Assembly: GCA_012034595.1 (NCBI GenBank)
Contig: JAAUPE010000087.1
Location: 1 to 32,029, forward strand
Origin: Calothrix sp. CSU_2_0
Lineage (GTDB): Bacteria > Cyanobacteriota > Cyanobacteriia > Cyanobacteriales > Nostocaceae
Direction of reading: 5' to 3'
Length of the DNA: 32,029 nt
Below the pieces are notes generated by a model. It saw only the letters and a list, made by a program, of their open reading frames with translations, had not been told where the DNA came from and searched no databases. A program made the translations under genes and the position numbers. Below are positions 7,666-16,321 of this stretch, piece after piece. The stretch's first letter is position 1. Each line of letters opens with the position of its first letter.

Positions 7666-7697
7666 AACTATTAGTTTTCCTGGGAAGACTGTTAGTT
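7662..7697 (+). promoter_or_regulatory. Leader hairpin upstream of the universal stress gene
   Basis: AACTAAC at 7662-7668 pairs with GTTAGTT at 7691-7697, and nested inside AGTTTTCC at 7673-7680 pairs with GGAAGACT at 7683-7690 with one G-T pair. A 4-base bulge separates the two stems. No T tract follows, so it is more likely a leader structure or operator than a terminator. Confidence 0.5.
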
Positions 7698-7760
7698 AAA
7701 GAATTCTGCATTCTGTAGAATAGTTGAATTAATCCAGTTGAAAAATAAGGACAATTGGAT

Positions 7761-8318
7761 ATGTTTAAAAAAATTTTGGTGGCAGTTGAAAACAATCAAA
7801 TCGGTAATCTTGTTTTTGATGAAGCGCTAGCTCTGGCAAAAGCAACTAATGCTAGTTTGATGTTGGTACATGTGATGTCTCCCTATAGCGATCGCAATAT
7901 AAATCCAATTTCGATGGATCCTTATAGCTTCTACCCCGCAATGCATTCGGAAGCTTTAGCGCAAACATTGAAACAATGGGATAGTTTAAAGCAAGAAAAT
8001 CTTGACTTTTTAAGGGTTTTGTGCAGTACTGCGGCGAGTGAAGGAGTTACAGCAGAATTTACGCAGAATTTGGGCGATCCAGGACGAATAATTTGTGAAA
8101 TGGCTCGAAATTGGCAAGCTGAGGTTATAATTCTTGGTCGTCGAGGACGTGCTGGATTAAGCGAGTTTTTTCTTGGTAGTGTTAGTAATTATGTACTGCA
8201 TCATGCACCTTGTTCGGTGTTAGCAATTCAAGGAATAACCTCAGCAACTCAAAAGGTATCGGAGACAGAGCAGCAAGTAGTTATGGAAAATTTGGGTTTT
8301 AAAACCCCGTCGTTATAG
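7761..8318 (+). CDS. Universal stress protein (UspA family)
   Basis: A 185-residue cytoplasmic protein starting MFKKILVAVENNQ. The ATP-binding signature G-x2-G-x9-G-S is present as GRRGRAGLSEFFLGS near the C-terminus, followed by VLHHAPCSVLAI, so this is the nucleotide-binding class. The middle insertion (YSDRNINPISMDPYSFYP) is common in cyanobacterial members. The ATG at 7761 is chosen over a TTG two codons upstream because AAGGA lies 9-10 bases ahead of it. The leader carries a hairpin and a possible NtcA site. The exact stress function is unknown. Confidence 0.93.
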   Translation: MFKKILVAVENNQIGNLVFDEALALAKATNASLMLVHVMSPYSDRNINPISMDPYSFYPAMHSEALAQTLKQWDSLKQENLDFLRVLCSTAASEGVTAEFTQNLGDPGRIICEMARNWQAEVIILGRRGRAGLSEFFLGSVSNYVLHHAPCSVLAIQGITSATQKVSETEQQVVMENLGFKTPSL

Positions 8319-8406
8319 AATAGTTTTAGGATTTGTGTAGAAATAACCCGAACAATTTTGATGTGAACCTCAAAGTTATGTTGTTCCATTGCAAACTAAA
8401 AATTTA

Positions 8407-8838
8407 ATGCAAACTATTCTTTTTCTTTGCACAGGTAACTACTACCGTAGTCGCTTTGCCGAACACTTATTCAACCATCTTGCACAGAAACAACAGCTAA
8501 ATTGGCAAGCAGACTCACGAGGATTAGCACTAGAACGTGGTGTCAATAATATTGGGGCAATTTCTCATTATGCAAAATCAGCATTAGCAACAAGGGGAAT
8601 AACTCTACTGGACGAAGAGCGATTTCCCCAAGCTGCATTATTAGAAGATTTTCAAAAATTTACAAAAATAATTGCGATCGACGAATCCGAACACTTTCCA
8701 TTGATGGCTGAACGCTTCCCCAAATGGTTAAATGAGATTGAGTATTGGTTAGTTCACGATATTGATAAAACTGGTGTTGAGGAAGCTTTGGGACAAATCG
8801 AGATTAATGTGATGCGACTGATTGGGGGGTTAATTTAA
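8407..8838 (+). CDS. Low-molecular-weight tyrosine phosphatase-like protein
   Basis: A 143-residue protein with the P-loop C-x5-R at the N-terminus: Cys8 TGNYY Arg14 Ser15, after a hydrophobic strand (TILFLC). This is the LMW-PTP/arsenate-reductase fold signature, with NYY in place of the usual NIC. The general acid Asp normally found in a late DPW-type motif may be the Asp of VHDIDK. Dephosphorylation of a protein or small molecule is expected. The ATG at 8407 puts the P-loop at the usual position; the frame also opens at a TTG at 8389. It follows the universal stress gene with an 88-base gap and may be co-transcribed with it. Confidence 0.85.
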   Translation: MQTILFLCTGNYYRSRFAEHLFNHLAQKQQLNWQADSRGLALERGVNNIGAISHYAKSALATRGITLLDEERFPQAALLEDFQKFTKIIAIDESEHFPLMAERFPKWLNEIEYWLVHDIDKTGVEEALGQIEINVMRLIGGLI

Positions 8839-8871
8839 TTTTCAATCAATTTAACCTAACATATTGTTAGC

Positions 8872-8973
8872 TAACGCAGAGACGCAGAGACGCAAAGAAG
8901 AGAAGAGTTTTTTATTCCTTGGCGTTCTCCGTGTCTACCTTCGGAAGCTGCTCCGCATCTATGGCGGTTTAAT
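8872..8973. repeat. Dispersed ACGCAGAGACGC-type intergenic repeat
   Basis: Contains a tandem ACGCAGAG/ACGCAGAG/ACGCAAAG stretch, followed by CTTGGCGTTCTCCGTGTC and TATGGCGGTTTAATTCC. Related sequence in the opposite orientation is at 10417-10467 and a shorter piece at 16222-16246. This element is common between cyanobacterial genes. Confidence 0.6.
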
Positions 8974-9054
8974 TCCTAATTAAATAATAGTTTGTGTGGT
9001 GGACTACTGGAAAGGTTTATGATGTAGAGGGTGAAAATAAAACGAAACAAAAGC

Positions 9055-10377
9055 ATGTCTTCTGAACAATCCTATTTTGTGTCGGTAATTGGCGAAGAAG
9101 CAGTTTGTTTGTGGGAAGATGTTGGAATAGGACTGCATCAAAAAATTTGTAATGCGATTCCTACGGATAGCTCCGCTAACGCACATCAAGCAAAACCTCC
9201 TATATGTGTTGTCTATCCCCAAACCCAAGCAGAATTAGGTGCAGTCATTGCTGTAGCGAATCAAAAGCAACTGAAGGTTCTAATATGTGGTGGTGCGACG
9301 AAACTGGCTTGGGGTGGTTTAGCGGGCAGCATTGATGTGGTGATTTGCACTGAAAAAATTAACCAACTCATCGAACATGCGGTGGGAGATTTGACTGTTA
9401 CTGTCGAAGCTGGGATGAAATTTGCTGACTTACAAAAAATTTTAGCTCGGACAAACCAATTTTTAGCAATCGACCCCACAACCCCCGCAGAGGCGACAAT
9501 TGGTGGTATCATCGCCACAGCAGATACAGGTTCGTTTCGTCAACGTTATGGAAGCGATCGCGATCAATTGCTAGGTATTACGTTTGTTCGTGCTGATGGG
9601 GAAATTGTGAAAGCTGGTGGCAGGGTTGTTAAGAATGTGGCTGGCTATGATTTAATGAAATTGTTCACAGGTTCCTATGGTACGTTGGGAGTAATTACCC
9701 AAGCAACATTTCGTTTGTACCCAATGCAAGAAAGTTCGGGAACTGTGGTGTTAACAGGTGAGAGTGATTTAATTCAGCAAGCAGTAGATATTTTGCGTGG
9801 TTCTGCACTCACTCCAACCAAAGCTGATTTAATTTCTTCGCAATTGGTGTTGCAGTTGGGTTTAGGTAAAGGGCTTGGTTTAATTGTACGTTTCGAGAGT
9901 ATTTTAGAAAGTGTTAAGGAACAATCTAATCGACTTTTAGAGGTTGGGGAAAAGTTAGGGTTACAAGGAAATATTTATTTGGGTACTGATGAAGTTAACC
10001 TATGGCAGGGATTGGAAGAACAAATGCAATTTCCTAGCAAAACTTCCACAATTCTCTGCAAAATAGGAGTAATGCCGAATGTGGCAGCAGAGGTATTGAA
10101 TCAGGCAGAAGTAGGATTGGTGCATATGAGTAGTGGTTTGGGGATGTTGCGATTTGTCAGTGATAAAGAGAAGGTTGAAGAGAAACTTGAAAAATTAAGA
10201 CTTTTTTGTCAAGAGAAAAGTGGTTTTTTGACCATTTTAGAAGCACCTATAAAAATCAAGCAAAAAGTAGATGTGTGGGGTTATGCAGGAAATAGCTTAG
10301 ATTTGATGCGACGGATTAAACAGCAATTTGACCCGAAAAATATCTTAAATCCTGGTCGTTTTGTGGGAGGAATCTAA
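9055..10377 (+). CDS. glcE: Glycolate dehydrogenase FAD-binding subunit, GlcE-like
   Basis: An FAD-linked oxidase of about 440 residues. With an iron-sulfur partner it would oxidise glycolate to glyoxylate in photorespiration, passing electrons to the membrane quinone pool. The N-terminal half carries the FAD_binding_4 fold: VVYPQTQAELGAVIAVAN, GGATKLAWGG, TVEAGMKFADLQ, PTTPAEATIGGIIATADTG, GRVVKNVAGYDLMKLFTGSYGTLG given in separate blocks. The end (FDPKNILNPGRFVGG) is the conserved C-terminal signature. The frame opens at a GTG at 9031; the ATG at 9055 is preferred since the start codon is standard, but no strong ribosome site separates the two. It is followed by glcF with a 129-base gap filled by a dispersed repeat. 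GlcD of the same superfamily is the alternative. Confidence 0.85.
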   Translation: MSSEQSYFVSVIGEEAVCLWEDVGIGLHQKICNAIPTDSSANAHQAKPPICVVYPQTQAELGAVIAVANQKQLKVLICGGATKLAWGGLAGSIDVVICTEKINQLIEHAVGDLTVTVEAGMKFADLQKILARTNQFLAIDPTTPAEATIGGIIATADTGSFRQRYGSDRDQLLGITFVRADGEIVKAGGRVVKNVAGYDLMKLFTGSYGTLGVITQATFRLYPMQESSGTVVLTGESDLIQQAVDILRGSALTPTKADLISSQLVLQLGLGKGLGLIVRFESILESVKEQSNRLLEVGEKLGLQGNIYLGTDEVNLWQGLEEQMQFPSKTSTILCKIGVMPNVAAEVLNQAEVGLVHMSSGLGMLRFVSDKEKVEEKLEKLRLFCQEKSGFLTILEAPIKIKQKVDVWGYAGNSLDLMRRIKQQFDPKNILNPGRFVGGI

Positions 10378-10416
10378 TACTCTCGAAACATTCCTCACTA
10401 TTATCTCTCTCTCCAT

Positions 10417-10467
10417 ATTTCTCTGCGCGACTTTGCGTTAAACTCTGCGTTCCTCTGCGTTAAAAAA
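10417..10467. repeat. Dispersed CTCTGCGTT-type repeat between glcE and glcF
   Basis: TCTCTGCGCGACTTTGCGTT, then AACTCTGCGTTCCTCTGCGTT: the reverse form of the repeat at 8872-8973. It separates two genes whose products act together. Confidence 0.6.
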
Positions 10468-10506
10468 ATAAAATAAATTTCCCCACCAACTATTAACAAA
10501 AATAAA

Positions 10507-11868
10507 ATGCAAATTTCAGATAATTCTACTAACAATATCCCGACTACTGCTGAAATTAAAAATCTTAAAGGCTTTGATGCAAACCATCCACCAGACCCTA
10601 AACTTATAGATAGCTGCGTACATTGTGGATTTTGCCTCTCAACTTGTCCCAGTTATAGGGTTCTAGGCAAGGAGATGGATTCACCACGGGGACGTATTTA
10701 TTTAATGGATGCGATTAATGAAGGTGAAATTGCCTTAAATGATGCTTCTGCACAACATTTCGATTCCTGTTTGGGTTGTCTTGCTTGTGTTACCACTTGC
10801 CCTTCTGGTGTAGAGTATGACAAGTTGATTTCTGCTACTCGTCATCAAGTCGAGCGAAATTATCCCCGCAGTTGGATCGATAGATTTTTCCGTAGTTTAA
10901 TATTCTCACTTTTCCCCTATCCCAACCTTTTACGTATTTTCCTAATTCCTCTATTTATCTACCAAAAATTAGGTTTACAAAAACTGGTACGAGCAACTGG
11001 AATTCTCAAATTAATTTCACCTCGACTTGCGGCAATGGATTCAATCTTGCCAAAAATTACATCAAAATTTTTCCAAAACAATTTACCGACAATTGTTCCT
11101 GCTCAAACTACAAAACGCTATCGTGTTGGTGTAATTTTAGGTTGCGTTCAAAGGTTATTTTTCTCCCCAGTTAATGAAGCTACAGTACGGGTTTTAACTG
11201 CGAATGGTTGCGAAGTTGTGATTCCGAAGTCTCAAGGATGTTGTGCAGCATTACCCGAACACCAAGGGCAAACCGAACAAGCGAAAGCTTTAGCAAGGCA
11301 AATGATCGATAGCTTTGTGGATACTGATGTTGACTATATTATTATCAATGCTGCTGGTTGCGGTCATACTTTGAAAGAGTACGGACATATATTAGAAAAT
11401 GACCCAGAATATAGGGAAAAAGCGAAGGATTTTGTGAAGAAAGTTAGAGATGCACAGGAATTCCTTATTCAAGTCGGTTTGACGGCAGAATTATCACCAA
11501 TTACCGATAAAGTTTTGACGATGGTTTATCAAGATGCTTGTCATTTATTACATGGACAAAAAATCAGCGTTCAACCACGTCAGTTATTAAATAAAATTCC
11601 CAATATCAAATTAAAAGAACCTTTAGATGCGGCTTTGTGTTGTGGAAGTGCAGGTGTTTATAATATGCTTCAACCGGAGGTTGCAGAAGAGTTGGGACAG
11701 ATGAAAGTGGAGAATTTGTTAAATACTGGTGCGGAATTAATTACATCACCAAATCCTGGTTGTGCGTTGCAAATAAGTAAACATTTAAAAGCACAAGGAA
11801 AGGATATTTCGGTAATGCATCCGATGGAATTATTGGATTATGCAATTAGGGGTGAAAAATTAAAGTAG
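10507..11868 (+). CDS. glcF: Glycolate dehydrogenase iron-sulfur subunit GlcF
   Basis: A 453-residue protein that carries electrons from the FAD subunit. Two 4Fe-4S binding sites are visible: Cys37-x2-Cys40-x2-Cys43-x3-Cys47 (CVHCGFCLSTCP) and Cys88-x2-Cys91-x2-Cys94-x3-Cys98 (CLGCLACVTTCP). Two CCG-type cysteine-rich domains follow (SQGCCAALPEHQG and, near the end, LCCGSAGVYNML), as in heterodisulfide-reductase-like and GlcF proteins. Length matches GlcF (about 410-450). Directly downstream of the GlcE-like gene on the same strand, which supports the assignment. A homologous lactate-utilisation protein is a weaker alternative. No strong ribosome site is visible ahead of the ATG. Confidence 0.9.
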   Translation: MQISDNSTNNIPTTAEIKNLKGFDANHPPDPKLIDSCVHCGFCLSTCPSYRVLGKEMDSPRGRIYLMDAINEGEIALNDASAQHFDSCLGCLACVTTCPSGVEYDKLISATRHQVERNYPRSWIDRFFRSLIFSLFPYPNLLRIFLIPLFIYQKLGLQKLVRATGILKLISPRLAAMDSILPKITSKFFQNNLPTIVPAQTTKRYRVGVILGCVQRLFFSPVNEATVRVLTANGCEVVIPKSQGCCAALPEHQGQTEQAKALARQMIDSFVDTDVDYIIINAAGCGHTLKEYGHILENDPEYREKAKDFVKKVRDAQEFLIQVGLTAELSPITDKVLTMVYQDACHLLHGQKISVQPRQLLNKIPNIKLKEPLDAALCCGSAGVYNMLQPEVAEELGQMKVENLLNTGAELITSPNPGCALQISKHLKAQGKDISVMHPMELLDYAIRGEKLK

Positions 11869-11875
11869 TTAGACG

Positions 11876-11898
11876 ATCGCGATCGCGATTATTTTTCT
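11876..11898 (+). terminator. Palindromic HIP1-like terminator candidate after glcF
   Basis: ATCGCGATCGCGAT is a perfect palindrome at 11876-11889 followed by TATTTTTCT. It lies 8 bases after the glcF stop. The stem is short and includes overlapping HIP1-like octamers, so it may simply be a HIP1 cluster. Confidence 0.4.
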
Positions 11899-11944
11899 TT
11901 GTCGCAACCAGGGAAAGAAACTGTCATGCTGACGCAGGAAGCAT

Positions 11945-12520
11945 CTATATAATATTTCTTAAATCTAAAATAAACCCAGGTAAAATATCCTCACCTGATA
12001 AACTAGTAGGAGAATTCAAAACCTCTACTTCTTGGTTAGGACGATAAATTTCCACCTGTTTATCTTGGGGATTAATTAACCAACCCAAACGCAAACCATT
12101 TTGAATATACTCACGCATTTTTGCTTGTGTATCTGCCAAATCATCACTTTCAGAAACTAACTCGATCGCAAAATCGGGACATAAAGGTAAATACTTTTTT
12201 CTTTGCTGTGGTGTTAATATATCCCATCTTTCCTGCTTTATCCAAGATGCATCGGGGGAACGTGTCGAACCATTTGGTAATTTGAAACCTGTTGAAGAAT
12301 CAAAAGCTTTTCCTAAATTATTTTGACGATTCCACAACCATAATTGACCTAATAAATCAAAATTACGGTTTCCCGTTTCTCCCCCAGTTGGTGACATAAT
12401 TACTAATTCCCCTGATGATGATAATTCCAGTCTTAAATCTTGATTGGCAGCTACAAGCTGTTCAAATTGTTCATCGCTAAATTTTAATACCATAGGTAAT
12501 TGTAATATTAAAGCTGTCAT
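11945..12520 (-). CDS. Uma2 family protein (DUF820, PD-(D/E)XK nuclease fold)
   Basis: A 191-residue protein. The putative nuclease core is visible as RSPDASWI (Asp), then CPDFAIELVSESDD (Glu) and a Lys-containing helix (AKMREYIQNG), ending with LGWLINPQDKQVEIYRP. This is the order of residues in the Uma2 family, which is greatly expanded in cyanobacteria. The cellular role of Uma2 proteins is not established. A GAGG ribosome site lies 11 bases before the ATG. It starts 24 bases after the stop of another Uma2 gene on the same strand, so the two are probably one transcript. Confidence 0.92.
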   Translation of the reverse strand: MTALILQLPMVLKFSDEQFEQLVAANQDLRLELSSSGELVIMSPTGGETGNRNFDLLGQLWLWNRQNNLGKAFDSSTGFKLPNGSTRSPDASWIKQERWDILTPQQRKKYLPLCPDFAIELVSESDDLADTQAKMREYIQNGLRLGWLINPQDKQVEIYRPNQEVEVLNSPTSLSGEDILPGFILDLRNII

Positions 12521-12544
12521 AATTAATTTGCCTCAAATTTATGA

Positions 12545-13201
12545 TTACAATGTTTGGTTAAATTTACTCATTAACCAACGACTAACACTAACATCATCTT
12601 CGGTTTGGGATCGCAATAATGCTTGTTCGACAACATCCATTTCCAATCCAGGTAAGACTTGAGATGTGCGAATGAGTGTATTTTCGGTTTTAGATAAGTA
12701 ATTTGCACTCACTTTGCTATTATTAACATCAACTACCCAATATTCTTGCACACCCAAACGTTGATAAAGCTTTAATTTTCTTTCGCTGTCGTCTTCTAGG
12801 GATGAAGCAGCAATTTCTATAACTAATGTTGGTGGATCGATTTCATCAAGATTAACAGGTGAATTATTGCGAGGGGGAAATTTGAGGTTTTCTCCAATGT
12901 AGAAGGCAATATCAGGTTGGGATTCGCGGATTTTACGTTTACGGAAAGATGTATTTGTAAGTTCTTTCAACGGAATATTTTTTGCGATCGCATATAAAAT
13001 AACTAAAGTGGAGATAATCGAATTATCTTGACCATGTGCGGAACCTAATGCTGACATTTCAACTCTCATCCATCCTTCATCATAATAAAACTTTGCATTC
13101 ACCAAAGTTGGGTCATCAGCAAATGCGGTAAAATCTTCCCAGGTTGTTTCTACCCAGGTATCTGTAGGTAAAGTTGTAATAGTTGGTAAAAAATTAACCA
13201 T
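12545..13201 (-). CDS. Uma2 family protein (DUF820), second tandem copy
   Basis: A 218-residue protein, first gene of a two-gene Uma2 pair. Core residues: SQPDIAFYIG (Asp), PPTLVIEIAASSLEDDSERK (Glu and Lys), then YQRLGVQEYWVVDV. The N-terminus (TWVETTWEDFTAFADD) and YYDEGWMRVEMSALGSAHG are typical of the long Uma2 subgroup. It differs strongly from its neighbour, so the pair is not a recent duplication. No clear ribosome site precedes the ATG. The upstream 217 bases hold a dispersed palindromic repeat at 13374-13398. Confidence 0.92.
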   Translation of the reverse strand: MVNFLPTITTLPTDTWVETTWEDFTAFADDPTLVNAKFYYDEGWMRVEMSALGSAHGQDNSIISTLVILYAIAKNIPLKELTNTSFRKRKIRESQPDIAFYIGENLKFPPRNNSPVNLDEIDPPTLVIEIAASSLEDDSERKLKLYQRLGVQEYWVVDVNNSKVSANYLSKTENTLIRTSQVLPGLEMDVVEQALLRSQTEDDVSVSRWLMSKFNQTL

Positions 13202-13373
13202 AGTTTTAAAAAACGATCGGTATATGTTTTAAACTTTATAGAGAGATGATAGATTAAATCCCTATTACTATTTTGACTAATGCGTAAAGGTAGAAATAAT
13301 AAGGCTTAAAAAGCTAAAATATTACCACCATCGATTTATCAATTCTATCAGTTATAAAGGTGGGAATATATAA

Positions 13374-13398
13374 GGGTGGGAATACCCCATCCCTACAA
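13374..13398. repeat. Palindromic GGGTGGGAATACCCCATCCC-type repeat
   Basis: GGGTGGG at 13374-13380 is followed by ATACCCCATCCCTACAA, an imperfect palindrome ending in CCTACAA. Same general design as the repeats at 23557, 30069 and 1858. Confidence 0.5.
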
Positions 13399-13418
13399 TT
13401 TTACACATTTGAAACAGT

Positions 13419-14915
13419 TTATTTTAATAATTCTTCACCCCGACGATACAATTCTCTTGCATAATCAGTCCAAGTACCTTGTCCCCAATATCGAAAACAA
13501 CTTGTTTGCACTAAGAAGTTATATAAAAGTGCTTGTTGATAATCTTCACGCTTTGTTACTGATGCATCTTGCTCGACTAAGCGATCGTATTTAGCGTGAA
13601 ACATTGCGCTCAATTTATTCATCGGTTCGAGGACATTTTCATACCCTTTTACCCAACTTAAATCATTTGTCCAAGATGCTCCATCGATATGAAATTGATG
13701 GTCATTTGCTTTTAATTCTTGAATCGCATTATTAACAGCTTCTGGTGTGACTTTATCTAAATTAACACGTTGCCAAATTTTATGTTGCTGTACTGCTTGA
13801 ACTTCTGGATAGTCTTCAGGATTTGTACCTGCTGCTTCAATTAATTCTAAATATTCAGTACCATTCATCGCTACAGTACCCCCATTATTTCCCCCAGAAT
13901 CGCGAATTTCCTGGTATATTCGCATGAAGTCGCGGGGAAATTCATTCATCATTACCCCACCATTTTCACCATCGGCAATTTGGGTGACTAATGAAGGAAT
14001 ATAACTAGTTGAAACTTGCTGTTTTCCACGTCCTTTTGCTTCAAAATATGGTTGCATTTGAGCAACTAATTTTGTATCCGAACCTTGGGTTTTAATTAAT
14101 GCTGTAATCGAGATAATTTCACCTTGCGAATTCCGAGCAGTTAATTTATTGGGAATATACTTTTGGTCTTGATGTAAAGCAGAACCATCCAAATTCTCTA
14201 CTGAATGTTCCTGTACCATCAACCATTTATAACCGCATTCCTTCAACGCTTTGATATATTCAAATAGGGTATCAGGATGGTTAGGTAAATGCATTTCTGG
14301 TGGAGAAAAACCCTTCACCCTTTTTAATGCATCATTACCAAAAATTGATGCAAAATGATGTTGCCAAGCTTGAATATGTAACTTGATATCAGGAATTGGT
14401 GTCGAAGGAACAACCGCATGACTCCACATTGTTCCCAACCATTCGACATAAGGTTGATATTGCACTTCACAAGTCACACGTTTGAGATTATTAATAACAT
14501 CTTCACGCTGCATTTGTCGTAAACCCCACAGCAAATTACCCGAATAATCGAGCATAATTCGCGGATTACAACCTTGATTAATCAAATCGGGGATAAATTC
14601 ACCAATGCGAGAATAACACCAAGCAAAAACACCTGCGTTGTGGTTGTCTCCATCGTGGGGATGTTCAAACATGTGCTGGAGGTTGGAGATTAATTCACCA
14701 TTTATACCTGCGGGGATTGTGGGTTGGTGCATGTGGAGAGCGCAGGCAAACCCAGCATTGATATTTTCAAGATGGAGGTTTGTTGTGTTTAAAAATACTG
14801 GGTCATTGTGGTTTTTAATTAGATAAATTTCGGTTTCCCATCCGCAAATATTGGGTAAACCCGATCGCATATCTTCGAGAGTGGGCAAATTGGGAGATGA
14901 GATAGTTGCAGTCAT
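13419..14915 (-). CDS. Glycoside hydrolase family 57-like protein
   Basis: A 498-residue protein. The conserved GH57 motif 1 appears as ALHMHQPTIP, and a later block GFSPPEMHLPNHPDTLFEYI contains a Glu-rich motif that may supply the nucleophile. AWCYSRIGEFIPDLI and PRIMLDYSGNLLWGL are typical of cyanobacterial members. GH57 enzymes act on alpha-glucans such as glycogen (amylase, branching or glucanotransferase activities); the exact activity cannot be read from sequence. The start ATG at 14913-14915 gives MTATISSPNLP; the frame extends 16 codons upstream with two other possible starts, but no good ribosome site supports those. Monocistronic by layout. Confidence 0.8.
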   Translation of the reverse strand: MTATISSPNLPTLEDMRSGLPNICGWETEIYLIKNHNDPVFLNTTNLHLENINAGFACALHMHQPTIPAGINGELISNLQHMFEHPHDGDNHNAGVFAWCYSRIGEFIPDLINQGCNPRIMLDYSGNLLWGLRQMQREDVINNLKRVTCEVQYQPYVEWLGTMWSHAVVPSTPIPDIKLHIQAWQHHFASIFGNDALKRVKGFSPPEMHLPNHPDTLFEYIKALKECGYKWLMVQEHSVENLDGSALHQDQKYIPNKLTARNSQGEIISITALIKTQGSDTKLVAQMQPYFEAKGRGKQQVSTSYIPSLVTQIADGENGGVMMNEFPRDFMRIYQEIRDSGGNNGGTVAMNGTEYLELIEAAGTNPEDYPEVQAVQQHKIWQRVNLDKVTPEAVNNAIQELKANDHQFHIDGASWTNDLSWVKGYENVLEPMNKLSAMFHAKYDRLVEQDASVTKREDYQQALLYNFLVQTSCFRYWGQGTWTDYARELYRRGEELLK

Positions 14916-15192
14916 AGATATAACCTGAGAAGGTCTGCAATTCATTTTCGCCTGCGATCGCATTTACATGATGAAGTCACAAAATAAATTAACACTCGAC
15001 ATACACTGCGATCGCATCCTTAGAACTGTGAAATCAGAGCGGTTAATTAATTGTATATTCAGCGATACAATCGACTGTAGTAGAATTTGCGGAAATAATT
15101 CATTCCACAGTTTTCAGGAATTTAATTGTGAATAACGCATATTTAAATTCTGATGTCTAATGACGAATGGTAGCGTGAGGGGGAAATGGAAA

Positions 15193-16050
15193 ATGCAGAC
15201 ATCGAAATATATCCTGGCACTCGATTTGGGAACAACGGGAAACCGAGCATTTATATTTGATGCTGAAGGTAAAATCCTTGGAAATGCCTACAAACAATTA
15301 ACCCAACATTACCCACAACCTGGATGGGTAGAACATAATCCAGAGGAAATTTGGAACGATACCTGCTGGGTTATACAAACTGCAATTGCAAATTCCCAAA
15401 TCTCCCCTACACAAATCGCTGCCATTGGACTTACCGTACAACGGGAAACCTGCTTGCTGTGGGACAAAAACACGGGAAAACCACTTCATAATGCAATTGT
15501 ATGGCAAGACCGTCGCACCGCTCCCCTGTGCTATGAATTGCAAAACCAAGGATATACCCAAGAAGTTTGCGATCGCACTGGTTTGATAATTGATGCTTAC
15601 TTTTCGGCAACCAAACTCAAATGGGATATGACCGCGAGAGGGGCATTTTTGGGGATTACTGGGGGAACCCAACCCGCACATCTGGTTCGCGCTGTACTGG
15701 AAGCGATCGCTTATCAAGTCAAGGAAGTGGTGGAAGCAATTAATGCATCATCGGACACAGCAGTACAGAAGTTAGCGGTGGATGGTGGTGCTTGTGAAAA
15801 CAACTTTTTAATGCAATTTCAAGCTGATATCTTGGGGATTCCTGTCGAGCGTCCGGTTGTACGTGATGTTACGGTGCAGGGTGTTGCATTTGCTGCTGGT
15901 TTAGCGGTGGGATTGTGGGATAGTTACGAAGAATTAGTGATAAATAGGCAAATTGATGATGTTTTCCAGCCAAAAAATGGAAAATCTCTAGCTCAGTTCA
16001 CCACATGGAAAAAAGCTGTTGAAAGAACAAAAAATTGGGTAGATAGTTAA
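15193..16050 (+). pseudogene. glpK: Glycerol kinase with a large in-frame internal deletion
   Basis: The product should phosphorylate glycerol to glycerol-3-phosphate, and intact GlpK has about 500 residues; here the frame gives only 285. The N-terminal part is normal (LALDLGTTGNRAFIFD, QPGWVEHNPEEIW, GLTVQRET, NAIVWQDRRT, YFSATKLKW). It then jumps at about nt 15622-15627 straight to TARGAFLGITGGTQPAHLVRA, which in intact enzymes lies about 200 residues later. The rest is normal (VDGGACENNFLMQFQADILG, then ERPVVRDVTVQG). The missing part includes the GDQQAAL block with the catalytic Asp and the first part of the FGGY C-terminal domain. A strong ribosome site (GAGGGGG) lies before the ATG at 15193. 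Enzyme activity is very unlikely. Confidence 0.88.
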
Positions 16051-16096
16051 TAGGTAATTTAAAAAGATTATTGACATTGATGCGATCGCACGGTAA

Positions 16097-16189
16097 ATTA
16101 TCGAAGAAACCCACAGTGGCAAGCTAACTTGTAATTCACTTCTCGGTCAAGGTACAGAATTTACGATTTTAATCCCTGTATCATCATAG
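16097..16189 (+). pseudogene. 3' remnant of a histidine kinase gene
   Basis: Thirty codons ending in TAG encode IIEETHSGKLTCNSLLGQGTEFTILIPVSS in two readable blocks: IIEETHSGKL and LGQGTEFTILIP. This is the last part of a HATPase_c domain (the G2 box GxGTxFxIxxP and the strand before it). An in-frame TAA at 16094 cuts it off from any upstream coding, and nothing else of the kinase is present. It follows the damaged glpK, so this stretch has lost DNA. Confidence 0.7.
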
Positions 16190-16321
16190 AATTGCGATCG
16201 CTCATCACTTCTATCTTTATTTGTGCCTTTGCGTCTCTGCGCGAGTTTCACACATTCAAAATTAACATTAAAGGGGATAAAATTATTTTCATCCCCAATA
16301 TCCAATCACCTAACCAAACAC

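Noticed and set aside
9004-9228. Minus-strand frame over the glcE start
   Set aside because: Overlaps the conserved N-terminal part of GlcE and has no protein-like features.
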